Of a DNA stretch of 64,000 nucleotides, positions 1 through 11,276 are shown one piece after another. The DNA lies in assembly GCA_024291935.2 (NCBI GenBank), contig CM044311.1, positions 20,731,001-20,795,000 of the forward strand. Direction: 5' to 3'. Positions within the stretch are counted from its first letter, which is position 1; each line of letters opens with the position of its first letter. Origin of the DNA: Okapia johnstoni (Eukaryota > Chordata > Mammalia > Artiodactyla > Giraffidae). Under the pieces are notes generated by a model. That model searched no databases and was not told the origin of the DNA. It saw nothing but the letters and a program-made list of their open reading frames with translations. The translations under genes were made by a program, and so were the position numbers.

Positions 1-587
1 ATATAAGACTTTTAAATCTAAAGCTTTTGATTATTCTACTGTAGAGACTGAATGATTAAATGTGCCAGAGTAATTTATGTGTCCTGGGAAATGTAAGCAA
101 GATAAAAGCCCTTTGCTTCAATTATACTCATGAAAGTAAAGGAATATTTCAGGGAAAGAAAATCTCATCACCTAAATCTTAAGGGTTAAATATACACTTT
201 ACTGCCAACAAGATAACTGAGGTGAATATAGTGGTGAGTAGGGAACAGCATATATCTCAAGCAAATGAAGAACATCTGATAAGAAATAAGACCTCGATTT
301 TTAAAAGGTCATAAAACACGAATGGTGTTAGCAGGAGATGAATTTGGAAGTTATTGCCAAAATGAACAGAAATGAAAGTACAACCAGCAAGAGTCTACCA
401 CAAAAAACAATGGAAAAACAATGCTGAAAGGGAAGATGGTGGTGAAGTCTCAAATACTAAAAAAGGACTAAGCTGAAATGAGAACACAGAAGATTCTGTT
501 ATATTTTAGTACACAGAAAGTGTCAGACTGTCTTCAAAGAGGTGATAATATAGTCAGAGTGAAGGACTGAGAGCTAATGGGTGACTA
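1..587. other. AT-rich unique sequence, no feature seen
   Basis: I see no repeat family, RNA gene or plausible exon here. Short open frames are at chance level. The last bases belong to the target site of the BovB insertion that follows. Confidence 0.5.
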
Positions 588-599
588 TATGATAAGGAG
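588..599. repeat. Left target-site duplication of twin-primed BovB
   Basis: TATGATAAGGAG at 588-599 is repeated exactly at 1446-1457, directly bracketing the BovB insertion. The first few bases of the right copy may overlap BovB sequence (AAGATTATG resembles the consensus AAGATCATG), so at least nine bases are certain. Confidence 0.9.
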
Positions 600-1246
600 T
601 TCAGTTCAGTTCAGTTCAGTCGCTCAGTCGTGTCCAACTCTTTGCGACCCCATGAACTGCAGCACACCAGGCCTCCCTGTCCATCACCAACTCCTGGAGT
701 CTACCCAAACCCATGTCCATCGAGTTGGTGATGCCATCCAGCCCTCTCATCCTCTGTCATCCCCTTCTCCTCCCGCCCCCAATCCTACCCAGCATTAGGG
801 TCTTTTCCAATGAGTCAACTCTTCGCATGAGGTGGCCAAAGTATTGGAGTTTCAGCTTCAACATCAGTCCTTCCAATGAACACCCAGGACTGATATCCTT
901 TAGGATGGACTGGTTGGGTCTCTTTGCAGTCCAAGGGACTCTCAAGAGTCTTCTCCAACACCACAGTTCAAAAGCATCAATTCTTCGACGCTCAGCTTTC
1001 TTCACTGTCCAACTCTCACATCCATACATGACCACTGGAAAAACCATAGCCTGACTAGACAGGCCTTTGTTGGTAAAGTAATGTCTCTGTTTTTAAATAT
1101 GCTATCTAGGTTGGTCATGAGCTTCCTTCCAAGGAGTAAGCGTCTTTTAATTTCATGGCTTCAATCACCATCAGCAGTGATTTTGGAGCCCCCCAAAATA
1201 AAGTCTGACACTTTCCACTGTTTCCCCATCTATTTCTCATGAAGTG
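600..1246 (-). mobile_element. BovB LINE, 3' portion of a twin-primed insertion
   Basis: On the minus strand this is the 3' part of a BovB (RTE-clade) LINE. It begins at the characteristic TTCAG-repeat terminus, the complement of the BovB 3' end, and reads back through the C-terminal part of the ORF to the segment encoding the 'REIDGETV' region. The reading frame is broken by a missing T at about position 1050 (AGCCTGAC where most copies have AGCCTTGAC), so only short frames survive, such as 757-1047 minus. At about 1246 the element switches abruptly to plus orientation. Together with the next feature it forms one insertion bounded by an identical 12-bp repeat. The copy cannot encode a working protein. 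Confidence 0.93.
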
Positions 1247-1449
1247 AGTACATCATGAGAAACGCTGGGCTGGAAGAAACACAAGCTGGAATCAAGATTG
1301 CTGGGAGAAATATCAATAACCTCAGATATGCGGATGACACCACCCTTATGGCAGAAAGGGAAGAAGAACTAAAGAGCCTCTTGATGAAGGTGAAAGAGGA
1401 GAGTGAAAAAGATGGCTTAAAGCTCAACATTCGGAAAACTAAGATTATG
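1247..1449 (+). mobile_element. BovB LINE, inverted 5' portion of the same insertion
   Basis: This segment is BovB in the opposite orientation to its left neighbour. In the BovB consensus it lies immediately upstream of where the minus-strand segment ends, with only about ten bases missing between the two. The frame 1255-1476 encodes the RT palm motif YADD within 'NNLRYADDTTLMAE'. An inverted 5' piece, a small junction deletion and a flanking TSD are the hallmarks of twin priming, known best from mammalian L1. That this occurred here is an inference from structure. Confidence 0.92.
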
Positions 1450-1457
1450 ATAAGGAG
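1446..1457. repeat. Right target-site duplication of twin-primed BovB
   Basis: Exact copy of 588-599, marking the right edge of the insertion. Confidence 0.88.
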
Positions 1458-2199
1458 AGGGAGCAACAAAGATTGAATCACCAAAATCAAAGCAAATTGT
1501 AACCATTCATTATACAAAATTTCAAATAAAATGTTCTATAACTTTTATAGCATTTCACACACAAGAATTGCCAAGAGACTGAATTTTTAAGTGATATTCT
1601 TAACATATGAATTTTGAATGTCACCTTACATATTTTGACCTTTAGAATTATTTTATCATATTCTTTATGCTACCCACTATTTCTACAAGATTGATAGTTT
1701 TCTTTTAATCCTAACATGATGTTACATTTATAACATTGTTCAACTGAAATATCATTGTGTTTGCAATACTTTATCTTTCCAAATCTATCCCTGCATCAGT
1801 TAAAATATTGAAAGTACTAGATGCTAAAATATGGAAGCATGAGACAAAAAAAAAATTGAGATTTAAAATTTACTTTGAATGAAGCAGAGGGTAGCAGATA
1901 AACTCAATCACTAAACTCTTTAACAATTCAGATTTGAAAGGAAAACTAGAGTCCATTAATTCAATATGTTAATTTCTTCTCATAAAATACTACCAAAGGA
2001 GTCTCTGCACATACTATAAAGTATTATGTTTGTACATTGCATTACACAGACTCAGCTGTAAGTGGGTGAAATTGAGTTATTTGTTAACCATCAGTTGAAT
2101 ATAATTTGGTTATTAAATGAGAGAAAGGTACTTTACTAGGAAGAGAGCAATTTTTTAAATGTATATATATATTTTAATTTTTACAGATTTTTCTCAACT
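1458..2199. other. AT-rich unique sequence, no feature seen
   Basis: No recognisable repeat or gene signal. A short A-run lies near 1847. Confidence 0.5.
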
Positions 2200-3290
2200 T
2201 AAAAAATAGTCACAACCTAGAAGTTGAGAGTTATGTTTTATTTGGTGGGAATTTTTAGGACTTCAATCCTGGGTCACAACATCTCAAGTAACACTGAGAA
2301 AACTGTTCTGAGGAGGTAGTGGAGGAGTAATGTTATATAGAAGTTTTCAGTAATCAAAAGGTTTATGTTAAGTAAGGAAAACTAGGTACCTCAAATTAAA
2401 GAATTGATTGTTTTTCCATGCATGGGAAGATATAAGAGTCTGGGCTTAATGAAATCATTCCTTTCATATGAATCTCATCTATCTGGGGCCAGCATACTTC
2501 AATTTGATTTTTCACATCCCTTGGTTTACTGTAGGAAGTGGAGGATGGCTGCTACCTGTGGTTTTCATTTCCACCCCCAGCTCCTAAGAACAATGGGGAG
2601 TGACTATGGCTGCCAGATAGCAGGCATTGTTCTTACTGGATACCCCTGGGCTCATATATTCATATGGAGTCACTGATGGTTGTGACATCCTTGTTTACTG
2701 ATATGGCAGGAAATACTCCATTTCAACACATTATAGGTATTTAACAGCAGATGCAATACAGACTCAAGCTCTCTAGTTTTAACTGGTCGAAAATATAAGA
2801 AGCCAACCCTAATAGGAACAATCAATGTATTATCTTGGATTTTTTTTTCCCCCCCAAGGTGAGATCACATGGAAATGAATATAGCCTTTAGCTTGTCAGG
2901 GGAGTGTGTAATTTCCTCAGTTCTGCCTCAGGACAGCAAAGCTTTGAAATGGCAGACCAGTGTTGCAGCTCTGTTACAGCTAAGTTTTACTAGGCAAGCA
3001 AAGGATAGTACACTCTAGAGGCATGAGGGCCGGCTGACCCAGAAGGAGAGGCCTCAATCCATCTTGACTTCCTCCATTTATATGTTTGTCTGCTCCCCAT
3101 CTTGAGCTTTCCCTATGCAAACTGGGCTGGCCAAGAAGGGGGTGTGTTTGTTTCACCTGAAGTTCTCACTCCACTTGGACTTTCTTTTGTTCCATTTTTG
3201 CAGGCTTTTCTCTTTCTTTGTCTTTTAGCCAAAGGCATTTGGACTCCTTTTTTCTGTTCTAACTACCTAACAAATTAATAAAAGTGGTTG
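2200..3290 (-). mobile_element. Possible old LTR-type interspersed repeat
   Basis: Less AT-rich than its surroundings, with phrases I associate with a cetartiodactyl interspersed family (for example GAGAGTTATGTTTTATTTGG near 2227 and GAGGGCCGGCTGACCC near 3025). I cannot name the family or fix its ends, and the orientation is a guess. It could be two adjacent elements. The frame at 2404-2676 has no recognisable protein domain and I treat it as spurious. Confidence 0.33.
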
Positions 3291-3409
3291 CAAAAATAAT
3301 CTTTGGATAGCAAAGACTTGGCTTTGAAGTAGCAAAGTTATTTCTACAGGCAATACATTTTATTTATTTTTATTTAAATATATAAAAATTATACATTTCT
3401 TTTTTTATG

Positions 3410-3492
3410 TCCCATTTCTATTTTTATTGGAGGATAGTTGCTTTACAATAATATTATTTTTTTTAATTTTATTTATTTATTTATTTATTTTG
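3410..3492 (-). repeat. L1 3'-end scrap and (TTTA)n simple repeat
   Basis: TTTTTATTGGAGGATAGTTG resembles the minus-strand end of a ruminant L1 3' UTR. It is followed at 3467-3490 by a TTTA tetranucleotide run. Confidence 0.5.
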
Positions 3493-3900
3493 GTTTTGCC
3501 AGTACAAGTTTTATTCAGAACAGCCAAGAATTGCAGTATAGTGCATGCAGGTATGGTGAGCCACTTGCAAGTTCCATAAAATAAAGGACAGAAAACTCAT
3601 ACAGAAGAGGAAGTTTGGAAGGACTATTATAAACAAAAAATCCATTGGAGAAAACTGGGAGTTCATAGTATAGTGGTTTTTCTTGGTTGAGTTTTGACAG
3701 TCTCTCATTGGCTGAGTTGGATAATATCTTTCTTCCTGCTGCTGGTGGTAAGAAGGTAGTGTCACTTCCTGCCAGAGATGCAAAAGAGGTCTCTTCCTCT
3801 TGGGATCTGTACTGACCTCAAGTTGTACCTACATGAGAGTTCCTCTTTCAGCTTCCCAGTTACATTTTAGCAAGATTTCTCTAAAATTCATAATTTCCCT
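3493..3900 (-). mobile_element. Unclassified retroelement-like segment with a polyadenylation signal
   Basis: On the minus strand the sequence contains GAATAAAACTTG near 3510, an AATAAA followed within about 20 bases by an A-rich TAAA repeat. That layout fits either the R-U5 part of an LTR or the 3' end of a retrocopied transcript. The 90-residue minus frame at 3511-3783 has no domain I recognise. No family was assigned. Confidence 0.3.
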
Positions 3901-4182
3901 TAATTAATCATAGTTTTTGCACTCTATCTCTAACATTCCTTTCTCTTATTGTTTTTGTTAGAATGTCTATCTGTCTTATTATATTGCCCATTTTGCTTGC
4001 TGTCTGCTTTATCTATTGGAGCTTTTAGTATCCTAATTATGATTGTTCTAAAATTTTGGTCTGATAACCAATAACCCTACCATGTGTAGTTCTGATGGTT
4101 GTTTTAGCTCTTCAAATTATGTCTTTTGCCTTTTGCATGACTTTTAATGTTTTTTTTTTTTTAATTTTAACTGTACATGATG

Positions 4183-4996
4183 TTCAGTTCAGTTCAGTTG
4201 CTCAGTCGTGTCCGACTCTTTGTGACTCCATGAATAGCAGCACGCCAGGCCTCCCTGTCCATCACCAACTCCCAGAGTTTACCCAAACCCATGTCCATCG
4301 AGTCAGTGATGACATCCAACCATCTCATCCCCTGTCATCCTCTTCTCCTCCTTCCCCCAATCCTTCCCAGCATTAGGGTCTTTTCCAATGAGTCAACTCT
4401 TCGCATGAGGTGGCCAAAGTATTGGAGTTTCAGCTTCAACATCAGTCCTTCCAATGAACACCCAGGACTGATCTCTTTTAGGATGGACTGGTTGGATCTC
4501 TTTGCAGTCCAAGGGACTCTCAAGAGTCTTCTCCAACACCACAGTTCAAAAGCATCAATTCTTCGGCACTCAGCTTTCTTCACCGTCCAACTCTCACATC
4601 CATACATGACCACTGGAAAAACCATAGCCTGACTAGACAGGCCTTTGTTGGTAAAGTAATGTCTCTGTTTTTAAATATGCTATCTAGGTTGGTCATGAGC
4701 TTCCTTCCAAGGAGTAAGCGTCTTTTAATTTCATGGCTGCAATCACCATCAGCAGTGATTTTGGAGCCCAAAAAAATAAAGTCTGACACTGTTTCCCCAT
4801 CTATTTCCCATGACGTGATGGGACCAGATGCCATGATCTTAGTTTTCTGAACGTTGAGCTTTCAGCCAACTTTTTCAGTCTCTTCTTTCACTTTCATCAA
4901 GAGGCTCTTTAGTTCTTCTTTGCTTTCTGCCATAAGGGTGGTGTCATCCGCATATCTGAGGTTATTGATATTTCTCCCAGCAATCTTGATTCCAGC
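4183..4996 (-). mobile_element. BovB LINE, 5'-truncated
   Basis: Minus-strand BovB running from its 3' terminus at 4183 back to the segment encoding 'AGIKIAGRNINNLRYADD', about 0.8 kb. It shares several private differences with the copy at 600-1246: the same missing T in AGCCTGACTAG, the same GACAGGCC, and TTTTTAAATATGC. Frames 4335-4625 and 4580-4834 on the minus strand are pieces of the ORF interrupted by that frameshift. No convincing TSD was found; the right edge runs into an AAAT repeat. Confidence 0.92.
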
Positions 4997-5000
4997 AGTC

Positions 5001-5031
5001 AAAAATAAATAAATGAATAAATAAATAAATA
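5001..5031. repeat. (AAAT)n simple repeat
   Basis: Tandem AAAT units with one GAAT variant, directly at the 5'-truncated end of the neighbouring BovB. Confidence 0.75.
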
Positions 5032-5034
5032 AGC

Positions 5035-7218
5035 TTCTATAAGCAGGGTTTAGAACTGTGGTGGTAAGCTATGGGGACGGAGAAAGTGTTCTGTGGTACA
5101 ATGCTCAGGTCTCTGTCTTTTCGTAAACCTAGGCCCCTGGACTGTGAACCTCACAGTTGTTTTTTTGTTTTTCTTTTTCGCTTCCATTAGGTTGAACATG
5201 ATGGCTAGAGTAGGCAGGAAGTGTGTCTTTTTTTCCCTGGGTCAATTAGGCTCTTTTTATTACTCCAGTAGTTTAGGCACTGATTAACTAGTTTTCCCTT
5301 AGGGCAGGCTTTATTAAGAAGAACAAAGACTGTGGTACATTTACAAATGGTGTTTTTTTCCCCTACCACTGCCTCAAGCACAGGATATTTTTCCTCACAT
5401 ATTTACTGTGAGAACCTTGTCATGCCTCTGAAGATCCATCTCTCAAAACTGAGAAGACTGCCCAATGAGTTGATCTCCCTGGAATTTTTAACTCTCTGAG
5501 TTCTTTACACTGAGCCTGTAGCAATTCATCAATTACATCTGATATTTTCCTAGCATGTTACTGAGTCCTGTGCCTACTAAGTCATGATTCCCTGTATTCG
5601 CCTATATTTCTCTGCTATTTTGAGGACAATTGTTTGATCTGTGTCTTCCCTTTTTTGCAGAAAAGAAATGTCCATTTTTCAGTCTATTCTTCTTTTTATT
5701 TGTTGTTAAGATAGTAGGCAACTTCCAAGCTCCTTACAAGAAGAACTCTTAATTTACATTTCAAATATCAGAGTATATTTTGGTTTTAATACATATATTT
5801 TAAATGTAACTGTATATTACATGTATTTATTATAGCATGATGCCTTTGGTGTTCTTGATACTTCATAACATGACAAAATATTTTAAATACTATCTGTCCA
5901 GGATTTGTGATTTTCTTCCTCAAAACTATGGGATTATGTTTACTACATACTTATTTAAATAGAACCTATAATATTTTATACACCTGGATTTTGTATTACA
6001 TATATACACACACACACATATATATTTTTGTATTATACACCTTAATAGTGTATTGTAACTTTAAAATATAAGCTAAGTAAATAAAGATATATTTTCTTTC
6101 TTATGATCTTCATGTTGTCAATACTTAATACAAGACCAGTCACATAGCAAATATACACTAAATATTTGTTCACTAATCAATTATTAAAGAGATATTTAAT
6201 ATGTATTATTCTGATAATTAAAATGTGTCAATCCTATGTTTAAAATTTAACTTCACATGTAGAACATACTTACATATTCTTTAACCAAATATGCTCTTTC
6301 AAAGTATTTCTCCTCTTAGTAAGGTAAAATGTTATAAAACATGTATCAAACAAAACTGAAAACCCAACTTCTTCTGTTCATTTCTTACACTTTTCAGCTC
6401 CACTAGGCTTATTCACAGCTCATCTTATAGCTTTGGATGTCTGTCAAATGTCTTGCTACTTGTGGGAATCTCAAAATACTCAAAGTCCCTACATGTGTTG
6501 TCGAGCATTTGGATTGAAGCACCAGAGTTTGTAGTTCAGAAACAGCAGGCATATGGACTAGTTAGTTATAAACCTGATCCCTACTGATCTGAGACTCAAA
6601 CTTGGGTGACCAAGTTAGGCAGTCTCCATTTATAGAAAGAAGGGGACAGAAAAAAATGAAAGTACATTTCACTAAGGGGAGATTCCTATAGTCACAGATG
6701 GAGGCACAGGAAAGAGTGAGTTAGCAAAAGGAAACATGGGTGGTTGGGTGGAAATGGAACATGGGAATAAAGGAGAGAAAAGACATTTTACCAGAATATT
6801 CCTTAGAACAAACAGGACACAATTAAATATTAACTTACAGCTATGTGTCTTTGGAGTGTAGATCTCTCAAAGTCCCCTGCCAGTCTTGGAAACCATAAAT
6901 TAGAGTAGGGAAGAAGAAGAAAAAAAAAAAAGATTTGGTCACACCCTGATGATGTGGGAAAATCATAAACTATTTGAAAAATGAGATGACAGAAATATTA
7001 TGTGGACTCCATCCGTCTTTCTCTGCTCTTATTCAATCCATGCAGACATATCTTCTATCCATTATAGTGTGTTAAAGCAACAGATTGACAATGTGCTTGA
7101 GTGACTCACATGCAGTTTTCTCACTTATTTGATTTATATAAAGTTATGACTATCACACGCCCATAATAGTAAGCCTGGAAGGACAGCAATAATAAAAAGT
7201 ATCAAGTATCTTCACAAT
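5035..7218. other. Long stretch without a recognised gene
   Basis: From 5035 to about 5640 the sequence resembles a decayed interspersed repeat, possibly an L1 3' UTR that resumes from 4000-4180 on the other side of the BovB, but I cannot classify it. The rest is AT-rich and unassigned, apart from a short TA/CA microsatellite at 5999-6028. Confidence 0.4.
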
Positions 7219-7250
7219 TTTTTTTTTTTGTATTGAAGTATCATTGATTT
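7219..7250 (-). mobile_element. 3' tail of old L1, left of nested BovB
   Basis: A T-run followed by TATTGAAGTATCATTGATTT is the minus-strand 3' end of an L1. It resumes at 8032 after the BovB insertion. Confidence 0.7.
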
Positions 7251-8020
7251 CATCATGGCAGAAGGTGAAGAAGAACTAAGGAGCCTCTTGATGAAAGTGA
7301 AAGAGAAGAGTCATAAAGTTGGCTTAAAACTCAATATTTAGAAAACTAAGATCATGGCATACAGTCCCTTCACTTCATAGTAAATAAATGGGGAAACAAT
7401 GGAAACAGTGATAGACTTTATTTTCTTGGTCTCCAAAATTACTGCTGATGGTGACTACAGCCATGAAATTAAAAGACGCTTGCTCATTGGAAGAAAAGCT
7501 ATGACCAACCTATACAGCATAATAAAAAACAGAGACATTACTTTGCCAACAAAGGTCCATCTAGTCAAAGCTATGGTTTTTCTAGTAGTCATGTATGGAT
7601 GTGAGAGTTGGACTATAAAGAAAGCTGAGCACCAACGAATTGATGTTTTTGAACTGTGGAGAAGCCTTTTGAGAGTTCCTTGGACTGCAAGAAGATCCAA
7701 CCAGTCAACCTAAAGAAAAAAAAAAAATAGAGTCCTGAATATTCATTGGAAGGACTGATGCTGAAGGTGAAACTCCAATCCTTTGGCCACCTGATGCGAA
7801 GAACTGACTCATTAAAAAAGACCCTGATGCTGGGAAAGATTGAAGACAGGAGGAGAAGGGGACGACAGAGGATGAGATGGCTAGATGGCATCACCAACTC
7901 GATGGACACGAGTCTGAGTATGCTGTGGGAGTTGGTGATGGACAGGGAAGCCTGGCATGCTGCAGTCCATGGGGTTGCAAAGAGTTGGACACAACTGAGT
8001 GACTGAACTGGACTGCACTG
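7251..8020 (+). mobile_element. BovB LINE, 5'-truncated, nested in L1
   Basis: Plus-strand BovB from the 'EEELRSLLMKVKE' segment to the 3' end (ACTGAGTGACTGAACTGGAC). Frames 7399-7713 and 7746-8006 are parts of the C-terminal ORF, separated by an A-run expansion near 7720 and stop codons. The insertion splits a minus-strand L1 3' UTR and is bracketed by ATCATTGATTT (7240-7250) and ATCATTAATTT (8021-8031), an 11-bp TSD with one mismatch. Confidence 0.95.
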
Positions 8021-8975
8021 ATCATTAATTTACAATATTATGTCAAGTATACAATATAGTGCTTAAATATTTTTATAAGTTATACTCTATTCAAAGTTAT
8101 TATGAACTACTGGCTTATTTCCCTGTGCTGTACAATATTTTCCCGTTGCTTAACGATTTTATACATAAAAGTCTGTATCACCTAATTCCACACAGCTACC
8201 TTGCCCCTAGCCCTGCCCTCTCCCCAATGGTAACTACTATTTTGTTTTCTGTATCTATGAATCAGTTTCTGTTTTGTTATATGCATTTGTTTGCTTTACT
8301 TATTAAATTCAACATATGTGATAACACACGATATCTGTCTTTGATTAATTTCACTAGCATAATACTTACTAGATCTATCTATTTTATTATAAATGGCAGA
8401 ATTTTATTCTTTATTTATGGCTATTACAAATAATGCTACTGTGAACATTAGGATGCATGTATCATTTCAAATCAGTGTTTGCATTTTTTTTTTCAGATAT
8501 ACCCAGGAGTGGGTATATGCTGGATCATATGGTAGCTCAAATTTTAGTTTTTAAGGAATCTTCATACAGTTTTACATATTGGTTGCACCAATTTGTATTC
8601 CCACCCAACATGGAAAGGTACCATTTTCTCTACATTCTTGTCAACATTTGTTATTTGGATCTTCTTGATGAGAGCCCTTCTGACAGATGTGAGGTTATAT
8701 CTAATTGTGGTTTTGATTGGATCTCTAAAATGGTTAGCAATATTGTTCATTTTTTCCTGTGCATGTTAACCATTTGTAGATCTTCTTTGGAAAAATGTAT
8801 ATTCAGATCTTCAAATTATTAATTGGGTTGCTTGTTTTCTCGATATTGAGTTGTATGAGCTGTTTACATATTTTGGATGTTAAACCCTCACCAGCCACAT
8901 CACTTGCAAATATGGTCTCCCATTCAGTAGATTGTCTTTTCCTTTTGTGAATGGTTTATTTTGCTGTGAAAAATT

Positions 8976-9043
8976 TTAAATTTAATTAGTTCCCATTTGT
9001 TTATTTTTGCCTTAAGAGACAAATGGGAGCTAATTAAATTTAA
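8976..9043. repeat. Foldback: 25-bp inverted repeat inside L1
   Basis: Bases 8976-9000 and 9019-9043 are reverse complements with a single mismatch in 25, separated by 18 bases. The left arm contains the normal L1 phrase CCCATTTGTTTATTTTTGC, while the right arm is foreign to that place in L1 and looks like a templated inverted copy of the left arm. Confidence 0.85.
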
Positions 9044-10334
9044 TTTTTTTCAAAAATATCAAAGAGTGTTTTGCTATGTTCACTTCTAGGAATTTCATGC
9101 TTTCAGGTTTTATATTATCTCTTTAATGCATTTTGACTATTTGTATATGGGGTTAGAAAATTCTAATTTCATTATGCTATACGTGTCTGTCCGGTTTTAT
9201 CAGCAACAATTTTTGTGTGTGTGTGTTTTTTTTTTTACATTGTATATTCTTGGCTTCTTTGTCATAGATTAACTGACTATAGGTTAGTGGATACAATTCT
9301 GGGATCTCTGTTCAGTGCCATTGACCTGTATATCTGTTTTTGAGCCAGTCTGCTGTTTTGATTACATTAGCTTTGTAGTATAATCTGAAATCAGAGAGCA
9401 TGTTATCTCTATTTTGTATTGTTATTGTTGCTTGTTTTGTTTTCTCAAGATTGCTTTGGCAATTTGGACTATCTCGTGTGTCTGTATAAATTTTAGGATT
9501 ATTTGTTCTAGTTCTGTGAAAAATATCATGGGCATTTTGATAGGGATTGCATTACACCTTTAGATTTCTTTGCATAGTATGGACATTTTAACAGCATTAA
9601 TTCTTTCAATCCAAGAACATGGGGTATCTTTGCATTTCTTTGTATCTTCTTCAATTAATTGATCAGTGTTTAAGAGATTTCGGAGTATCAGTCTTTACCT
9701 ACTTGACTAAGCTAATTCCTGTATATTTTTATAAAATTTTAAATGATATATTTTGCCTTCTTTTTGTAATAGTTCACTAGTAGGAAATGAAAAAGCAACA
9801 GATTTCTATATATTAATCTTGTATCCTGGAACTTGGTTGAGTTTTATTAATTTATTTCTTTATAATAGTTTGTTTTTTGTTTTTTGTTGTTTTTTTTGGT
9901 GAAGGCTTTAGGGTTTTCCATATGTAGTTTGTCATCTGTCAATAGTGATGTTTTTACTTCTTCTCTTCCCATTTGGGTGCCTTTTTTTTTTTTTTCTATT
10001 TATTTTTGAGATATTCCAATACTGTGTTAAATATATGGTCAGAGTGGGCCTCCTTGTCTTGTTCCTCATTTTAGAGGACATGCTTTCTCACTTTGCACCT
10101 TTTAGCATGATGTTGGTTGTCCATTTGTCATAAATGGTCTTTATTGTGTTGAAATATGTTCCTTCTATGCCACATTTGATGTGAGTTTTTATCATGAATG
10201 GATGTTTAATTTTATCAAGTGCCTTTTCTGCACCTATTGAGATAATCATGCAATTTTTATCCTTCCTTTTGCTAATCTGGTGCACCACACTGATTGATTT
10301 GAAATTTTTGAAATGTTTATCAGAGGATATTTTG

Positions 10335-10372
10335 CTTTTGTTGTTGTTGTTGTTTTGTTTTGTTTTGTATTT
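10335..10372. repeat. (TTG)n / (TTTTG)n simple repeat
   Basis: Short TTG run grading into TTTTG units at the 5' edge of the L1 relic. Confidence 0.7.
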
Positions 10373-10395
10373 ATCCATTTGTTTGACATAATGTG

Positions 10396-11235
10396 CAGAA
10401 CATTCTGTATGGTTGGTGAAAAACTGGTCTTCTTTGTTTTATTTCCCTGAGAAGTATTTCATGTGTGGTAAGCAGCCTCTAAGAAAGCCCCAACGGTTCC
10501 CACTCCTGGTAGCACAGGTATATTTCACTCCCTATTTCCTTCTCTCCATTTGGCATAATTCCCATAGATATTACAAGTATGTGAAATACAAAGCATGCAC
10601 CTTGCCAGAAGTGAATACAAACCATTATAGTATGAGTTTGAGTCCTTTATTTAATTCTAAATCTTCTCAGAAGGTTTAATTCTAAACTTTCTCTTAGTGA
10701 TAGCCTAGATCATTTTGGATCAACCTTAGTGCTAAGAAAAAGCATAAATGCTGAGGAAATAAAAAAAATAAAATAAGTTTGAAAGCAACCAAGAGTTCAA
10801 AAGTAAGCTGAATTTTTCAGGGTCAAATATTCAGAGAGTGTGATGATGTTACTTTCCTTCAGATAGAAAAGTAATAATTCCAAGTCTCCTTAATCCTTTA
10901 AGACTGAAATGGAATTAAAAAATCATAAAGTGTATAATGTTTATCTGAGTAGTTTATGTTAATTGACTACACTGGCAATGTAAAAGTTCCTATTGCTTCA
11001 TACTTTCAACAATGTTTGTTATTGTCTTTCTTAAATGCTTGTAAGTGTGATATGTATTCTTATCACATTATGGGTTGAATTAGACTGAATTTATCTTATG
11101 AATAATGATGTTAAGTACTTTTCAAAAAACACTTATAGTCATTTATTTCCCTCTCATTTAATGTGTCCACACAAGAAATTTATTCATTATTAAGTTGGGT
11201 TTATAAACTTTTCTTGATCATGTGTTATCATATTT
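10396..11235. other. Unassigned sequence between L1 and BovB
   Basis: AT-rich. The 88-residue plus frame at 10413-10679 shows no domain or signal I recognise. The area around 10470-10560 is slightly more GC-rich and might be an unclassified old repeat. Confidence 0.4.
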
Positions 11236-11276
11236 TATGAGCCATTCCATGTAAGGCCACCCACAAAGGACGGGTC

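Larger units (their letters stand above)
8032..10395 (-). mobile_element. Old L1 LINE: 3' UTR and ORF2 from RT onward
   Basis: Minus-strand L1, 5'-truncated. The frame 10088-10378 on the minus strand encodes the typical ORF2 segment with '[13 protein letters not shown]' and 'IKTIYDK', just before the RT palm. The remainder, toward 8032, reads through the ORF2 C-terminus (8562-8750 minus is a fragment) into the 3' UTR, which is split by the BovB at 7251-8020. Many stops and indels show great age. The plus-strand frames here (8059-8433, 8457-8822, 9945-10133) are antisense shadows. Confidence 0.85.

Noticed and set aside
3511..3783. 90-residue minus-strand frame before an AATAAA signal
   Set aside because: No domain recognised; kept only as an unclassified retroelement-like segment.
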